Below are positions 29,201 through 37,005 of a stretch of 45,164 nt of DNA, piece after piece. Each line of letters begins with the position of its first letter. Within the stretch, counting starts at the first letter, position 1. The notes under the pieces were generated by a model. The model was not told the origin of the DNA and did no database searches. It saw only the letters and a program-made list of their open reading frames with translations. The translations under genes were made by a program, and so were the position numbers. Source of the stretch: Paracoccaceae bacterium (GTDB lineage: Bacteria; Pseudomonadota; Alphaproteobacteria; Rhodobacterales; Rhodobacteraceae); contig JABBAP010000031.1 of NCBI GenBank assembly GCA_018607905.1, positions 1 through 45,164 of the forward strand. The letters run 5' to 3'.

Positions 29201-29791
29201 ATCCGCCCCTTCGGCATCCCAGTTTAGATCCAGATCAACGCCTGTGACATTTATACTATCAAGGCCATCGACCTCTTCGCCCTGTGGATCACCCGTGTAA
29301 CTATCGTCGATGACATCATCATTGTCAGTGCCGTCAACCGTGCCATCAGGGTTATCGGCAACATAATCATCGTAGCTAAAGGTTGCGTCTGCCGCGTCTG
29401 GATCATCGTTAAATGTAACTGTGCGGTACACATGGCCAGGAACAAGTGGCAGTTCAGAAACCGTATAATAGCCGCTCGCACCGCCATTTTCGACGTGAAA
29501 CGTAACTATTTGAAACGTCTCGCCTGTGGTCACGTCTAATAGTGTCCAACTTTCTTCGGCGCTGACAGCTTCACCAGAAGAGGTGTTGCCGTTGATCGTT
29601 ATCGAAACGGTCGCGTCCTCGCCCGAGGTGTTGTCTTCAAGCGTTTCACCAAGCGTCCCTGACCCGCTGTCAGATATAATGGCATTGGTTTCAGAATTTG
29701 CAGGCCCTGAATAGGTAATCTCCCCGCCCACCGTTTGTGAAAACGTGAAAAAGGGATCGAAATCGTATACTCCGACTGTAAAATCAGTCAT
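26294..29791 (-). CDS. RTX-repeat calcium-binding protein with C-terminal Hint_2 domain
   Basis: 1165 residues, strongly acidic, without an N-terminal signal peptide, as expected for a type I secretion substrate. Residues 1-380 form a beta-rich, non-repetitive region. Residues 385-960 hold clusters of GGxGxDxLxG nonapeptides, which bind calcium after export. The Hint domain begins at Cys979 (CFARGTKILT), includes SPQHRMLV, and ends with THQVIHANGALSESF; about 50 further residues follow. Hint_2 domains at the end of RTX proteins are common in roseobacters and may self-process. No HlyB/HlyD genes are in the window. The role could be surface attachment, matrix or biofilm; this is inference. Confidence 0.9.
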   Translation of the reverse strand: MTDFTVGVYDFDPFFTFSQTVGGEITYSGPANSETNAIISDSGSGTLGETLEDNTSGEDATVSITINGNTSSGEAVSAEESWTLLDVTTGETFQIVTFHVENGGASGYYTVSELPLVPGHVYRTVTFNDDPDAADATFSYDDYVADNPDGTVDGTDNDDVIDDSYTGDPQGEEVDGLDSINVTGVDLDLNWDAEGADETDLFGGVSQDTGGIQVDVSFTDDGAGTEWSVESSQTQYVGAGEGFDPNSSLLLYGNGPSGDTSTMRVDFSSVTGSGYSEEVRDVQFRINDIDSATGAFRDVITVRAYDADGNEIEVQFTVGGDETVVGNTITGGDNANSESDLDGSVLITIPGPVAYFVVDYDQGGTGTQAVYITDVEFVAIPLGGNEDIVDAGAGDDSIDSGVESDTVYGGTGDDTINASEDDDTLFGGDDADTFQMGDGLGDDSIVGGEGGTDSDTIDASALTSGVTVLFTGDEAGTVDGFDTDATFSEIENLILTDQNDTVDGSASTTSMSIDGGAGDDSLIGGTGNDTLIGGTGDDTLEGGAGADSLAGGAGMDFADYSNSDAGVSVNLTSNATSGGHATGDTIAGIDGLIGSDFGDTLTGFNAQGVDFTNIFYGGAGADTLDGRGGDDTLFGGDDADTFLYQDGFGNDTIEGGEGGTDNDVIDASAVTSGISVDFTGGETGTVTSGADTVNFSEIESFVLTGQADTINGALATDSMTVFAGAGDDTITGGAAADELYGGTGSDTINGGGGDDTLFGGDDADTFVLQDGGGTDSIDGGSGGTDTDTIDMSSLTSGVDVTFTASETGTIDGTGTDASFSDIEALILTDQDDTVDGALSTTDLSIDGGDGNDSITGGTGADVLIGGAGNDTLAGGDGNDTLSGGTGDDTITVGDGDVATGGDGDDTFNINQTDAGTGNITIVGGEGGETNGDTLNFNGLLDTGTLVITDDDDANGGLTGFAFLLDGTRVDFSEIENIICFARGTKILTHSGEVLIEDLSEGDQILSLDHGLQQIKWIGSRTVPATGDFAPITIAKGVLGNHSDLTVSPQHRMLVAGSVAELLFGEPEVLVPAKHLLSWDGVYRAKLETVEYFHILFETHQVIHANGALSESFHPGEQAMDAVSQDARDEILSLFPELADQPTAYGPAARFSLKGYEAEVLGRGMA
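26911..28640 (-). repeat. RTX nonapeptide coding repeats with three long modules
   Basis: Degenerate GGxGxD-coding repeats occupy this part of the RTX gene. A longer module of about 120 residues recurs three times, beginning at DDTLFGGDDADTF near residues 424, 630 and 754. Each copy continues through SGVxVxFT...GT and FSxIExLxLTxQxDT to an SIDGG-type end. A unit distinct from the module (FADYSNSDAGVSVNL) separates the first two copies. Confidence 0.8.
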
Positions 29792-29869
29792 AATCTATAC
29801 CTACCGCCTGTGAGAGCTTTGCGCTCTTCTTGAGATGTCCTCGTGAAACATCATGTTAAATATTTAGGC

Positions 29870-29902
29870 GGCAAATGTGGCGAAACGGGGGCAAATGTGG
29901 CG
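29870..29902. promoter_or_regulatory. tandem 13-bp sites upstream of the RTX gene
   Basis: GGCAAATGTGGCG occurs at 29870-29882 and again at 29890-29902, exactly 20 bp apart, about 80-110 bp before the RTX start codon. Two helical turns between direct repeats is the geometry of tandem activator sites. The rest of the 332-bp spacer (29792-30123) has no ORF or RNA gene that I can support. Confidence 0.45.
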
Positions 29903-30123
29903 CTGGTGCCCCATTGCAGCAGGCAAATTAGTGCTTTGGGTGCAACAAACCTGACCAATTAACGTAAACGGAAAGCGATATTTTCGGCGGCGGCAAAAAA
30001 ACCACCGATCAACTGGGGCACCTTTGGATCACTCTGTTAGGCAGGCTTGCCGCCTTAATTACCCCCCTTTTCAGCGCAGGCGGTTCGTGTGAATGTTGCC
30101 AAAACCTTATTCGGAGCAGGCCC

Positions 30124-30750
30124 TTGCACGTGCTGACCATTCTCGATCATCCTGATCCATCCTCTTTTAGCGGCGCGGTCGCAAAGCAGTTTAATGCAGG
30201 CGCATTGGCGGCGGGGCACACGGTGGAATTGGCTGATTTGCACCTTGAAGGGTTTGATCCGCGCTGGAGCATGGCAGACATAAACGGAGAGGCAGATGGT
30301 GCCATCCCTGCGGATATTTTGGCTGAACAAGCCCGAATTGCCCGCGCAGATGCGGTCTGTTTTGTGTTTCCGCTGTTCTGGTGGGGCATGCCTGCAATGA
30401 CCAAAGGCTGGGTCGATCGCGTCTGGTCTTGGGGCTGGGCCTATGACCAATTGGATGATCCAGATTGTTCGTTGCAACGCCCCCGCACAGGCGTTTTGCT
30501 GATCCCCGCTGGTGCCCGTTCAGACGAAATGGAAGAAAGAGGCTACGCGGCGGCGATTGAAACAAGTTGGATCGACGGCACATTCGGATATTTCGGATTT
30601 GTGCAGCGACATTTGCACCTTTTGAACGGGTCAACAGGATCGGCTGAACGGCGCGAAGGTTTGTTGAAAGACGCTTACGCGGCGGGGTATGATTTACGAA
30701 GCCCGGCTGACGGCGAACCCAAAAATCAGGCGTCCGCGCCGCCGTCATAA
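30124..30750 (+). CDS. NAD(P)H dehydrogenase (quinone)/flavodoxin-fold family protein
   Basis: 208 residues, cytoplasmic, FMN- or FAD-binding flavodoxin fold of the NQO1/KefF/MdaB type. The opening strand and phosphate loop are VLTILDHPDPSSFSG, and the segment VCFVFPLFWWGMPAMTKGWVDRV (near 79-101) is the family signature. The start is TTG at 30124 with GGAG 8 nt upstream; GTG at 30130 is an alternative two codons later. It probably reduces quinones or similar electrophiles. Its 3' end overlaps the convergent M81 peptidase gene by 25 bp. Confidence 0.85.
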   Translation: MHVLTILDHPDPSSFSGAVAKQFNAGALAAGHTVELADLHLEGFDPRWSMADINGEADGAIPADILAEQARIARADAVCFVFPLFWWGMPAMTKGWVDRVWSWGWAYDQLDDPDCSLQRPRTGVLLIPAGARSDEMEERGYAAAIETSWIDGTFGYFGFVQRHLHLLNGSTGSAERREGLLKDAYAAGYDLRSPADGEPKNQASAPPS

Positions 30751-32237
30751 ACAGGGCCGTTTGGGCCAAGCCGAACCCCCGCGCGCAACCGCGTGTAGGG
30801 GATGGTTTCGATCCGACACGGATTTGCACCCGGCGATTCTGAAAAAATAACTTCCTGCGCAATCGGCTCGTAATCGGCCAGAAAATGGATCGCACTTTTC
30901 ACCGCCACCACTTTGAAATCCTCGGGGTTGGCCCCGATGTGCCGCAGGATCGCCTGGTCCGCATTTTGCGCACGGTTTGAGCCCACCACAATCGTCACAT
31001 CCGCCGCGCCTTGGCGCACACGCAATCGCGCGCAGGGGCCAAGATTGGCCGTCATCCCCCCAAACATCGGCCCCGTGCACAGAAATTTTCCATCACTTAG
31101 CTGTTCAACGCTGGCACGCACAGAAATCGCGGGCCCACCGCTTTCAGGGAATTGTCCACCGATCTGCGCGTCAATCATCGCGCCAACACCCGCTTTATGG
31201 GCCTGCGCGGCGGTTTTTGCATCCCAAATCATGCCGATCACACCATGGGTATTGTCATTCAACATCGCCGCCAAAAGGCCCGTTGCATCGCCGGGCGCAC
31301 CCGCACCTGGGTTGTCTTGGGGATCGGCCAAAATGACGGGTTTCGCGCCGTTCACCTCCATCGCGCGGCGCACGGCGGCGGGGGCAGCAGTTAGCCCCGT
31401 GTCAAAGTCATCTTCGGCGTTTTGAAGGGCAGCAAGCATCGCATCAGCGGCGGCGTCAACCGCCGCTTGATCGGTTCCGCAGGCGTAAACCGACGTGCCA
31501 CAATTGTAGATATCCGCTGGCGGAAATCCGAAGGCAAAGTCGATGGACGACACGCCGTCTGGCGCCGCCAAACCATCCAAACTGGCGTAAAGGCGCCCCC
31601 CCGGTTCACGCCGTGTCGATTGCGCGGTGATCGGGATGATGTAATCCAACTGGCGAAACGCGGTGCAAAACGGTTTGCCATGCTTCAACAATTCCATCAA
31701 CAAATGCGCCGCCCGCGCCCCCGTCGCGGCCATGTCGATGTGGGGATAGGTGCGATACATGGTCATGCAGGATGCAAGTTCAGAAAATTCGGGCGACAGG
31801 TTTCCGTGCAGATCAAGGCTGACAGCGATGGGCAAATCGGGGCCAACAACGGCGCGAACACGGCGTAGAATTTCCGCCTCGCCGTCCTCAAAATCGTCCG
31901 TCACCATCGCGCCGTGCAGATCCAGATAGACCGCATCTATTTCGCCAGCATCGGCCAATCGTTCGCACAGGGTTGCGGTGATTTGATCAAACGCTTGGGT
32001 CGATACCAACCCGCCCGGTTCTGCTGCTGCGTATAAAAGCGGCACCAATTCCATGCCATTGGCCGCGCCCACAAACCCACCGAGCGGGACATTTAGACCA
32101 CGGGCTTGTTCGATGGCTTTTGCCCCCTCTGCGTAGGGTGGCCATGCGCCCGGCGTTTGAAAATTGGGCCATTCCGTTGGAAATGGCGCAAAGGTATTTG
32201 TTTCATGCTGAAACCCAGCAACCGCAACGCGTGGCAT
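30726..32237 (-). CDS. M81 family metallopeptidase (MlrC-like)
   Basis: 503 residues, the normal length for MlrC-type enzymes, which cleave linear peptides such as linearised microcystin and its tetrapeptide, though most homologues in bacteria without microcystin pathways have unknown substrates. Visible features are the N-terminal GFQHETNTFAP (His11, Glu12), LDLHGAMV and SLDLHGNLSPEF (near 105-165, zinc-site segments), and ADPQDNPGAGAPGD near 305. No signal peptide. It is divergent from the transporter operon, across 217 bp, which suggests shared regulation and a possible role in degrading an imported amide or peptide-like compound. Confidence 0.88.
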   Translation of the reverse strand: MPRVAVAGFQHETNTFAPFPTEWPNFQTPGAWPPYAEGAKAIEQARGLNVPLGGFVGAANGMELVPLLYAAAEPGGLVSTQAFDQITATLCERLADAGEIDAVYLDLHGAMVTDDFEDGEAEILRRVRAVVGPDLPIAVSLDLHGNLSPEFSELASCMTMYRTYPHIDMAATGARAAHLLMELLKHGKPFCTAFRQLDYIIPITAQSTRREPGGRLYASLDGLAAPDGVSSIDFAFGFPPADIYNCGTSVYACGTDQAAVDAAADAMLAALQNAEDDFDTGLTAAPAAVRRAMEVNGAKPVILADPQDNPGAGAPGDATGLLAAMLNDNTHGVIGMIWDAKTAAQAHKAGVGAMIDAQIGGQFPESGGPAISVRASVEQLSDGKFLCTGPMFGGMTANLGPCARLRVRQGAADVTIVVGSNRAQNADQAILRHIGANPEDFKVVAVKSAIHFLADYEPIAQEVIFSESPGANPCRIETIPYTRLRAGVRLGPNGPVYDGGADA

Positions 32238-32368
32238 CGATTAACCCCCGAAAAGTTCGAATTTTCATCATCGTGGCGAGCCTTTTAAGCGCCGTCAAGC
32301 ATCGTGTTTTTGGCGTGGACGGCGTGACAAAACACACCGAAATCAGCCTGTGGGAAAATAATAAAAAG

Positions 32369-32398
32369 TTGACTCGAAGTGGCTGTTTGATCTTAACT
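32369..32398 (+). promoter_or_regulatory. possible promoter of the ABC transporter operon
   Basis: TTGACT at 32369-32374 is a good -35 match. The best -10 candidate, TTAACT at 32393-32398 after an 18-bp spacer, is weak. Position (about 57 bp before the start codon) and direction fit the transporter operon. Confidence 0.3.
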
Positions 32399-32454
32399 TT
32401 AACAAAGGCGCCGCTGCTGGGGCTGAAAATCAAACAAGAATTGTTGCCTGTTTA

Positions 32455-33525
32455 ATGATTGAAATCAAGAACCTAACCAAGATTTTTGGCGCGGGGCCGA
32501 CGGCTTTTACCGCGCTGAAAGATATCAACGTCGAGATTGCGCAGAACGAGTTTTTCACGCTTTTGGGGCCATCTGGTTGCGGTAAAACCACCTTGCTGCG
32601 ATCCATCGCAGGGTTCGTAGATCCGAGTGAGGGAACCCTGACAATTGACGGCGCTGACATCTTGGGATTGCCGCCCTACAAACGCCCTGTGAATACGGTT
32701 TTTCAAAACTATGCGCTGTTTCCACACATGAGTGTGGCGCAAAACATCGGCTTTGGTTTGGAAATGCAGAACCGCCCTAAGGCCGAGGTGAAATCCGCTG
32801 TCGATGACATGCTGGAGCTGGTGAAAATGACGGCGTTGGCGGATCGAATGACCAGCCAAATTTCGGGCGGGCAACAACAACGTGTGGCGCTAGCCCGCGC
32901 CCTTGCCCCCAAACCCAAGGTCTTGTTGTTGGATGAACCGCTATCCGCGCTCGATTTCAAATTGCGCAAAGAAATGCAGATCGAATTGAAACGCCTGCAA
33001 CACGAAACGGGCATCACGTTTGTTTTTGTCACCCACGATCAGGAAGAGGCATTAACCATGTCTGATCGCATCGCGGTGATGAACGAGGGCCGCATTTTGC
33101 AGATCGGCGGACCCAAAGAGATTTACGATCATCCCGCCGAACGGTTCGTGGCGGATTTCATCGGCGATACCAATTTTATCTCGGCAGAAATTCAGTCGAT
33201 AGACGGGGAAATGGCGCAGGTGAAACTGGCGTCTGGAAAGGTGATCGCCGCGCGAACAGTTGACGGCGGTGCAACATCTGGCGCGGTTACCTTGGCGGTG
33301 CGCCCCGAACATGCCAGCCTGAAAGCATCGGGCGGTACGATCAACGGGACCCTGCAAAACATCGTCTATTTCGGCACAGACACCCATTATCACGTTGATC
33401 TGGAAGACGGATCAAACTTCGTTGTGCGCCGCCAGAACCAACCCGACGCAGGCGAAGATTTCGCCGTAGGCCAAGCGGTCGGCGTGCATTTCAAAGATGG
33501 CATCGGCCAAGTGTTGAGGGATTGA
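32455..33525 (+). CDS. ABC transporter ATP-binding protein, PotA-like
   Basis: ATPase of a polyamine/opine-type importer, 356 residues. Walker [10 protein letters not shown] is at 38-46, the Q-loop FQNY near 83-86, signature SGGQQ at 137-141, Walker B LLLDE at 157-161 and the H-loop His194. A C-terminal TOBE domain starts near residue 235, as in PotA, PhnT-like and FbpC-like subunits. First gene of a four-gene transporter operon; the stop overlaps the next start by one base (TGATG), so the pair is translationally coupled. Confidence 0.93.
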   Translation: MIEIKNLTKIFGAGPTAFTALKDINVEIAQNEFFTLLGPSGCGKTTLLRSIAGFVDPSEGTLTIDGADILGLPPYKRPVNTVFQNYALFPHMSVAQNIGFGLEMQNRPKAEVKSAVDDMLELVKMTALADRMTSQISGGQQQRVALARALAPKPKVLLLDEPLSALDFKLRKEMQIELKRLQHETGITFVFVTHDQEEALTMSDRIAVMNEGRILQIGGPKEIYDHPAERFVADFIGDTNFISAEIQSIDGEMAQVKLASGKVIAARTVDGGATSGAVTLAVRPEHASLKASGGTINGTLQNIVYFGTDTHYHVDLEDGSNFVVRRQNQPDAGEDFAVGQAVGVHFKDGIGQVLRD

Positions 33526-34427
33526 TGGCCACCCAGATCGAAAAAAACGCGACACGGACACGCTGGTTTTTGCTGAGCCCAGCGATTGCCATCCTGTTGT
33601 TTGCGGCCTCTGGCCCGCTGTTGATTGTTATCTTGTATTCATTCCTAACGCCCGGGGATTACGGCGGAGTTATCTGGGATTTTTCCGGGCAAGCGTGGTT
33701 TAACGTCGTCGTTGAGCGCGATTTTTTCGATGACACGTTGTCCCTGTCCGATGCGCATCTTTCTATCTTTTGGCGCTCGGTCAAACTGTCTTTGATGACG
33801 ACAGTTGTGGCGTTCTTGGTTGGCTTTCCAACGGCGTATTTCATTGCCACACGGCCCAAGAACACCCGCGATATCTGGATGCTGTTGATCATCATTCCGT
33901 TCTGGACAAACCTGTTGATCCGCACCTTTGCCGTGATGGAAATTATCCGCAACGAAGGGGTGATCAACACGGTGCTGATGGGGCTTGGCATTGTCGATCA
34001 GCCCATCCAGATTCTGTACACGGAATTCGCGATCACGCTGGGCATGTTTTACGTGTATCTGCCGCTGATGGTGCTGCCGATTTATGCCTCGCTGGAACGG
34101 CTTGATTTCTCGCTCGTAGAGGCGGCCTATGATCTTTATGCCTCTCGGTGGCGGGTTTTGCGCAAGGTGATTTTCCCGCTCACACGCCCAGGAATTATCG
34201 CGGGCTCAATCCTTGTTTTCGTGCCCTCGCTCGGCGCGTACGTCACGCCGCGTGTACTTGGCGGTGGCAAACAATTGATGCTGGGCAACCTGATCGAACT
34301 GCAATTTGGCCAAGGTCGAAACTGGCCTTTGGGGGCCGCGCTGTCGATCACACTGCTGGCCATCGTGATGATCGCGCTTCTGTTTTACGTCCGTTCTGCG
34401 GGCAAAGAGGAGATGTCGCATGGCTAA
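33525..34427 (+). CDS. ABC transporter permease, PotB-like
   Basis: Inner-membrane subunit, 300 residues from the ATG at 33525 that overlaps the ATPase stop. Six hydrophobic segments are visible, the first at residues 15-40. The EAA-type loop that docks on the ATPase is at VEAAYDLYASRWRVLRKVIFPLTRPGI (near 205-230). The family type is the spermidine/putrescine permease group I. It overlaps the second permease gene by 8 bp. Confidence 0.92.
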   Translation: MATQIEKNATRTRWFLLSPAIAILLFAASGPLLIVILYSFLTPGDYGGVIWDFSGQAWFNVVVERDFFDDTLSLSDAHLSIFWRSVKLSLMTTVVAFLVGFPTAYFIATRPKNTRDIWMLLIIIPFWTNLLIRTFAVMEIIRNEGVINTVLMGLGIVDQPIQILYTEFAITLGMFYVYLPLMVLPIYASLERLDFSLVEAAYDLYASRWRVLRKVIFPLTRPGIIAGSILVFVPSLGAYVTPRVLGGGKQLMLGNLIELQFGQGRNWPLGAALSITLLAIVMIALLFYVRSAGKEEMSHG

Positions 34428-35244
34428 AAATCGGGCCTTTGATGTGCGGCGTCAAACGGGGTTCACGCTGGTTGCGCTGATCTGTTTTGTGCTGCTGTAT
34501 CTGCCGATTATTCTGCTGGTGATTTATTCGTTTAACGCCGGCCAAAGCATTGCGATTTGGGAAGGATTTTCCCTGCAATGGTACGTGTCCGCGTGGCAAA
34601 ACGAAAAGGTCCAAGACGCGACCATTCGATCCCTGATCATTGCGTGTTGTGCATCCGCCGTTGCCACATCTGCCGCTGTAATGGCCGCACTGGCCACCAC
34701 GCGGACACGGGGGTTCAAAGGGTACACCTTTGTTTTTGCGATGATAAATCAACCTCTGATGATCCCTGAGATCGTCACGGCGGTGGCGCTTCTGATATTC
34801 TTCGCGATGATCAAAGTGGCGACGGGGTACACGGGGCTTTGGTATCTAATTCTTGCGCATTCCGCTTTTTGTATTCCGTTTGCCTACATGCCGATCCGTG
34901 CGCGCCTTCAGGGGATGGATTTGAATTTGGAACACGCAGGCGCGGACCTTTATGGCACGCCTTGGCGGGTGTTTCGCCGCATCACGCTGCCGCAACTTTG
35001 GCCAGGTGTTTTGGCGGGCGCGATGCTTGCCTTCGTGATCTCGCTTGATGATGTGGTTATCACTGAATTTGTAAAATCGGCAGGCCAAGATACACTGCCG
35101 ACCTATATGCTTGGCCAACTTCGCCGCGTGATCACACCCGAAGTGAACGCCATTTCTACTGTTTTGCTCGCAATCTCCGTCGCTCTGGTGATCGCGTTCT
35201 ATCTACTTTCAAGGGGCACGAACAAAACCAAACAGGGAGATTAA
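34420..35244 (+). CDS. ABC transporter permease, PotC-like
   Basis: Second permease subunit, 274 residues, with six predicted membrane spans. Its EAA-type loop reads [28 protein letters not shown] (near 170-198). The [11 protein letters not shown] segment after it is characteristic of PotC-like proteins. The start lies inside the 3' end of the first permease gene; the stop is 1 bp before the binding-protein gene. Confidence 0.92.
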   Translation: MAKNRAFDVRRQTGFTLVALICFVLLYLPIILLVIYSFNAGQSIAIWEGFSLQWYVSAWQNEKVQDATIRSLIIACCASAVATSAAVMAALATTRTRGFKGYTFVFAMINQPLMIPEIVTAVALLIFFAMIKVATGYTGLWYLILAHSAFCIPFAYMPIRARLQGMDLNLEHAGADLYGTPWRVFRRITLPQLWPGVLAGAMLAFVISLDDVVITEFVKSAGQDTLPTYMLGQLRRVITPEVNAISTVLLAISVALVIAFYLLSRGTNKTKQGD

Positions 35245-35245
35245 C

Positions 35246-36271
35246 ATGAAACGCATTGTAACCGCTGCCGCCATTGCAGCCAGTTTCGCGCTGCCAGCTT
35301 TCGCTGATGGCGAGTTGAACATTTACAACTGGGGCAATTACACAAACCCCGATCTGATCAAAAAGTTTGAAGCCGAAACAGGCATCAAAGTGACCATCAC
35401 AGATTACGACAGCAACGACACAGCATTGGCCAAGGTCAAAGCGGGCGGTCACGGCTTTGATATCGTGGTTCCATCGGGCACCTACATCCCGATCTGGGTC
35501 GGCGAAGGCCTGCTGTTAGAAACAAACCCAAGCGGGATGGCGAATTTCAAACACATGGACCCGCAATGGGTGGATGTGGCGTTTGATCCGGGCCGTGCCT
35601 ACACGGTTCCGTGGCAGTGGGGCACCGTTGGCCTAACGGTGAACACCGCCGTTTACAGCGGCAACCCAAACACCGCCGCGATCTTTCTTGATCCACCAGA
35701 GGAGCTGAAGGGTAAAATTAACGTCGTTCCAGAAATGAACGATGTGATGGGTCTGGCGATCAAATATCACGGCGGCGATCAATGTACGGGTGACAAAGCG
35801 ATCCTGAAACAAGTGCGCGACACGTTGGTTGCGGCCAAACCCCATTGGCTGTCGCTGGATTACGGCACCGTGGAAAAATACGCCAAGGGTGACATCGCTG
35901 CGGGTGTAAACTGGAACGGATCGTCTTTCCGCTCACGCCTGCAAAATGAGGACATCGTGTTTGGCTACCCGCAAGAAGGCTTCCCCGTTTGGATGGACAA
36001 TGTGGCCGTGCTGTCTGATGCGAAAAACGTCGAAAACGCCAAGACATTCCAGAACTTTGTGATGGAGCCTGAAAACGCGGCGCTGATTTCTTCGTTTGCG
36101 CGTTATGCGAACGGGATCACAGGATCAGAGGCGTTTATGCCAGCAGATATGGCCACCGCACCTGAGGTGAACATCCCAGCAGACCTGAAAGCCGCCGCCT
36201 ATGTGGCCGAGGTGTGTGACCCTGCAGTCACCAAGATTTACACACAAATCTGGACTGACTTGCAGAAGTAG
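35246..36271 (+). CDS. ABC transporter substrate-binding protein, PotD/spermidine-putrescine type
   Basis: Periplasmic solute-binding protein, 341 residues. A clear Sec signal peptide ends AFA before Asp21. The mature N-terminus [12 protein letters not shown] and the following [10 protein letters not shown] match PotD and related proteins. Aromatic and acidic residues that bind amines in PotD have plausible equivalents (YNWGNY near 27-32, VPWQWGT near 125), so a cationic amine or opine-like ligand is likely but not proven. Last gene of the transporter operon, followed by a strong terminator. Confidence 0.93.
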   Translation: MKRIVTAAAIAASFALPAFADGELNIYNWGNYTNPDLIKKFEAETGIKVTITDYDSNDTALAKVKAGGHGFDIVVPSGTYIPIWVGEGLLLETNPSGMANFKHMDPQWVDVAFDPGRAYTVPWQWGTVGLTVNTAVYSGNPNTAAIFLDPPEELKGKINVVPEMNDVMGLAIKYHGGDQCTGDKAILKQVRDTLVAAKPHWLSLDYGTVEKYAKGDIAAGVNWNGSSFRSRLQNEDIVFGYPQEGFPVWMDNVAVLSDAKNVENAKTFQNFVMEPENAALISSFARYANGITGSEAFMPADMATAPEVNIPADLKAAAYVAEVCDPAVTKIYTQIWTDLQK

Positions 36272-36279
36272 GTAATTCA

Positions 36280-36310
36280 GGCGGCGCGGTTTGAAGCTGC
36301 GCCGCCTTTT
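36280..36310 (+). terminator. rho-independent terminator of the transporter operon
   Basis: Perfect 8-bp stem GGCGGCGC (36280-36287) / GCGCCGCC (36299-36306) with an 11-nt loop, followed by TTTT, 9 nt after the binding-protein stop. Confidence 0.88.
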
Positions 36311-36331
36311 CCAAACGCTAGCGTCGGTAAT

Positions 36332-36955
36332 ATGGACATGCCCAAAATACAGACTGCGATAATTTTTGATTGTGAGTTCCTTGTCGCTGAAAACGCGCAG
36401 CGAAGATTTTGGTGCGGGCCACGCGACCCTGATCCTATTATTGCGCAAATTGGGGCGGTCAAAATCTCACTGAACGACAGCTTTGAAATTGTCGACACGT
36501 TCAAAGCCTACGTCACCCCTATTGATCGGCACGGAGCGCAATATCAGCTCGATCCATTTTTCACAAAACTCACAGGCATCACCCCAGAGGTCATTGATTC
36601 CAAGGGTGTTTCCTTGTTTGAGGCCAACAACCAGCTGCGCGATTTTGCAGGGGATGCAAAGCTGTGGTCATGGGGCAAAGACGAGCTGAACATGATGGCG
36701 ATTAGCTGTTACATCGCGGGGATCGAGCCTTGTTTACCCGCTAGTCGGTTCGATAATGCCTGTCGATTGCTGCTGGCTTCGGGCATGCCGTACGAAGATT
36801 TGGTGCAAACGCGAAGCAACACATTGGCGGCGTACTTCAAACTCGAACATCCGCCTTTGAAGGGGCATGACGCCTTGGATGATGCGCTGTCCGTTACCTA
36901 TGTAATCCAACATTTGCTGACATCTCAAAAGCTAACCTCTGCTGACTTCGCATAA
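36332..36955 (+). CDS. DEDDh 3'-5' exonuclease family protein
   Basis: 207 residues with the RNase-T/DnaQ exonuclease fold. Active-site residues can be placed as Asp13 and Glu15 (FDCEF), Asp117 (GKDE), and His179 with Asp184 (GHDALDDA), the DEDDh set. The TGITPEVID segment is a conserved family feature. It resembles KapD/ERI1-type RNA or DNA exonucleases; the substrate is unknown. It sits between the transporter terminator and the amidohydrolase gene, 50 bp before the latter, an unexpected neighbour for a catabolic locus. An alternative ATG lies two codons downstream. Confidence 0.87.
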   Translation: MDMPKIQTAIIFDCEFLVAENAQRRFWCGPRDPDPIIAQIGAVKISLNDSFEIVDTFKAYVTPIDRHGAQYQLDPFFTKLTGITPEVIDSKGVSLFEANNQLRDFAGDAKLWSWGKDELNMMAISCYIAGIEPCLPASRFDNACRLLLASGMPYEDLVQTRSNTLAAYFKLEHPPLKGHDALDDALSVTYVIQHLLTSQKLTSADFA

Positions 36956-37005
36956 AAAACAGGCATAACCAGCCACACTGTTATCCAAACGAAAGAACCT
37001 ACCCC

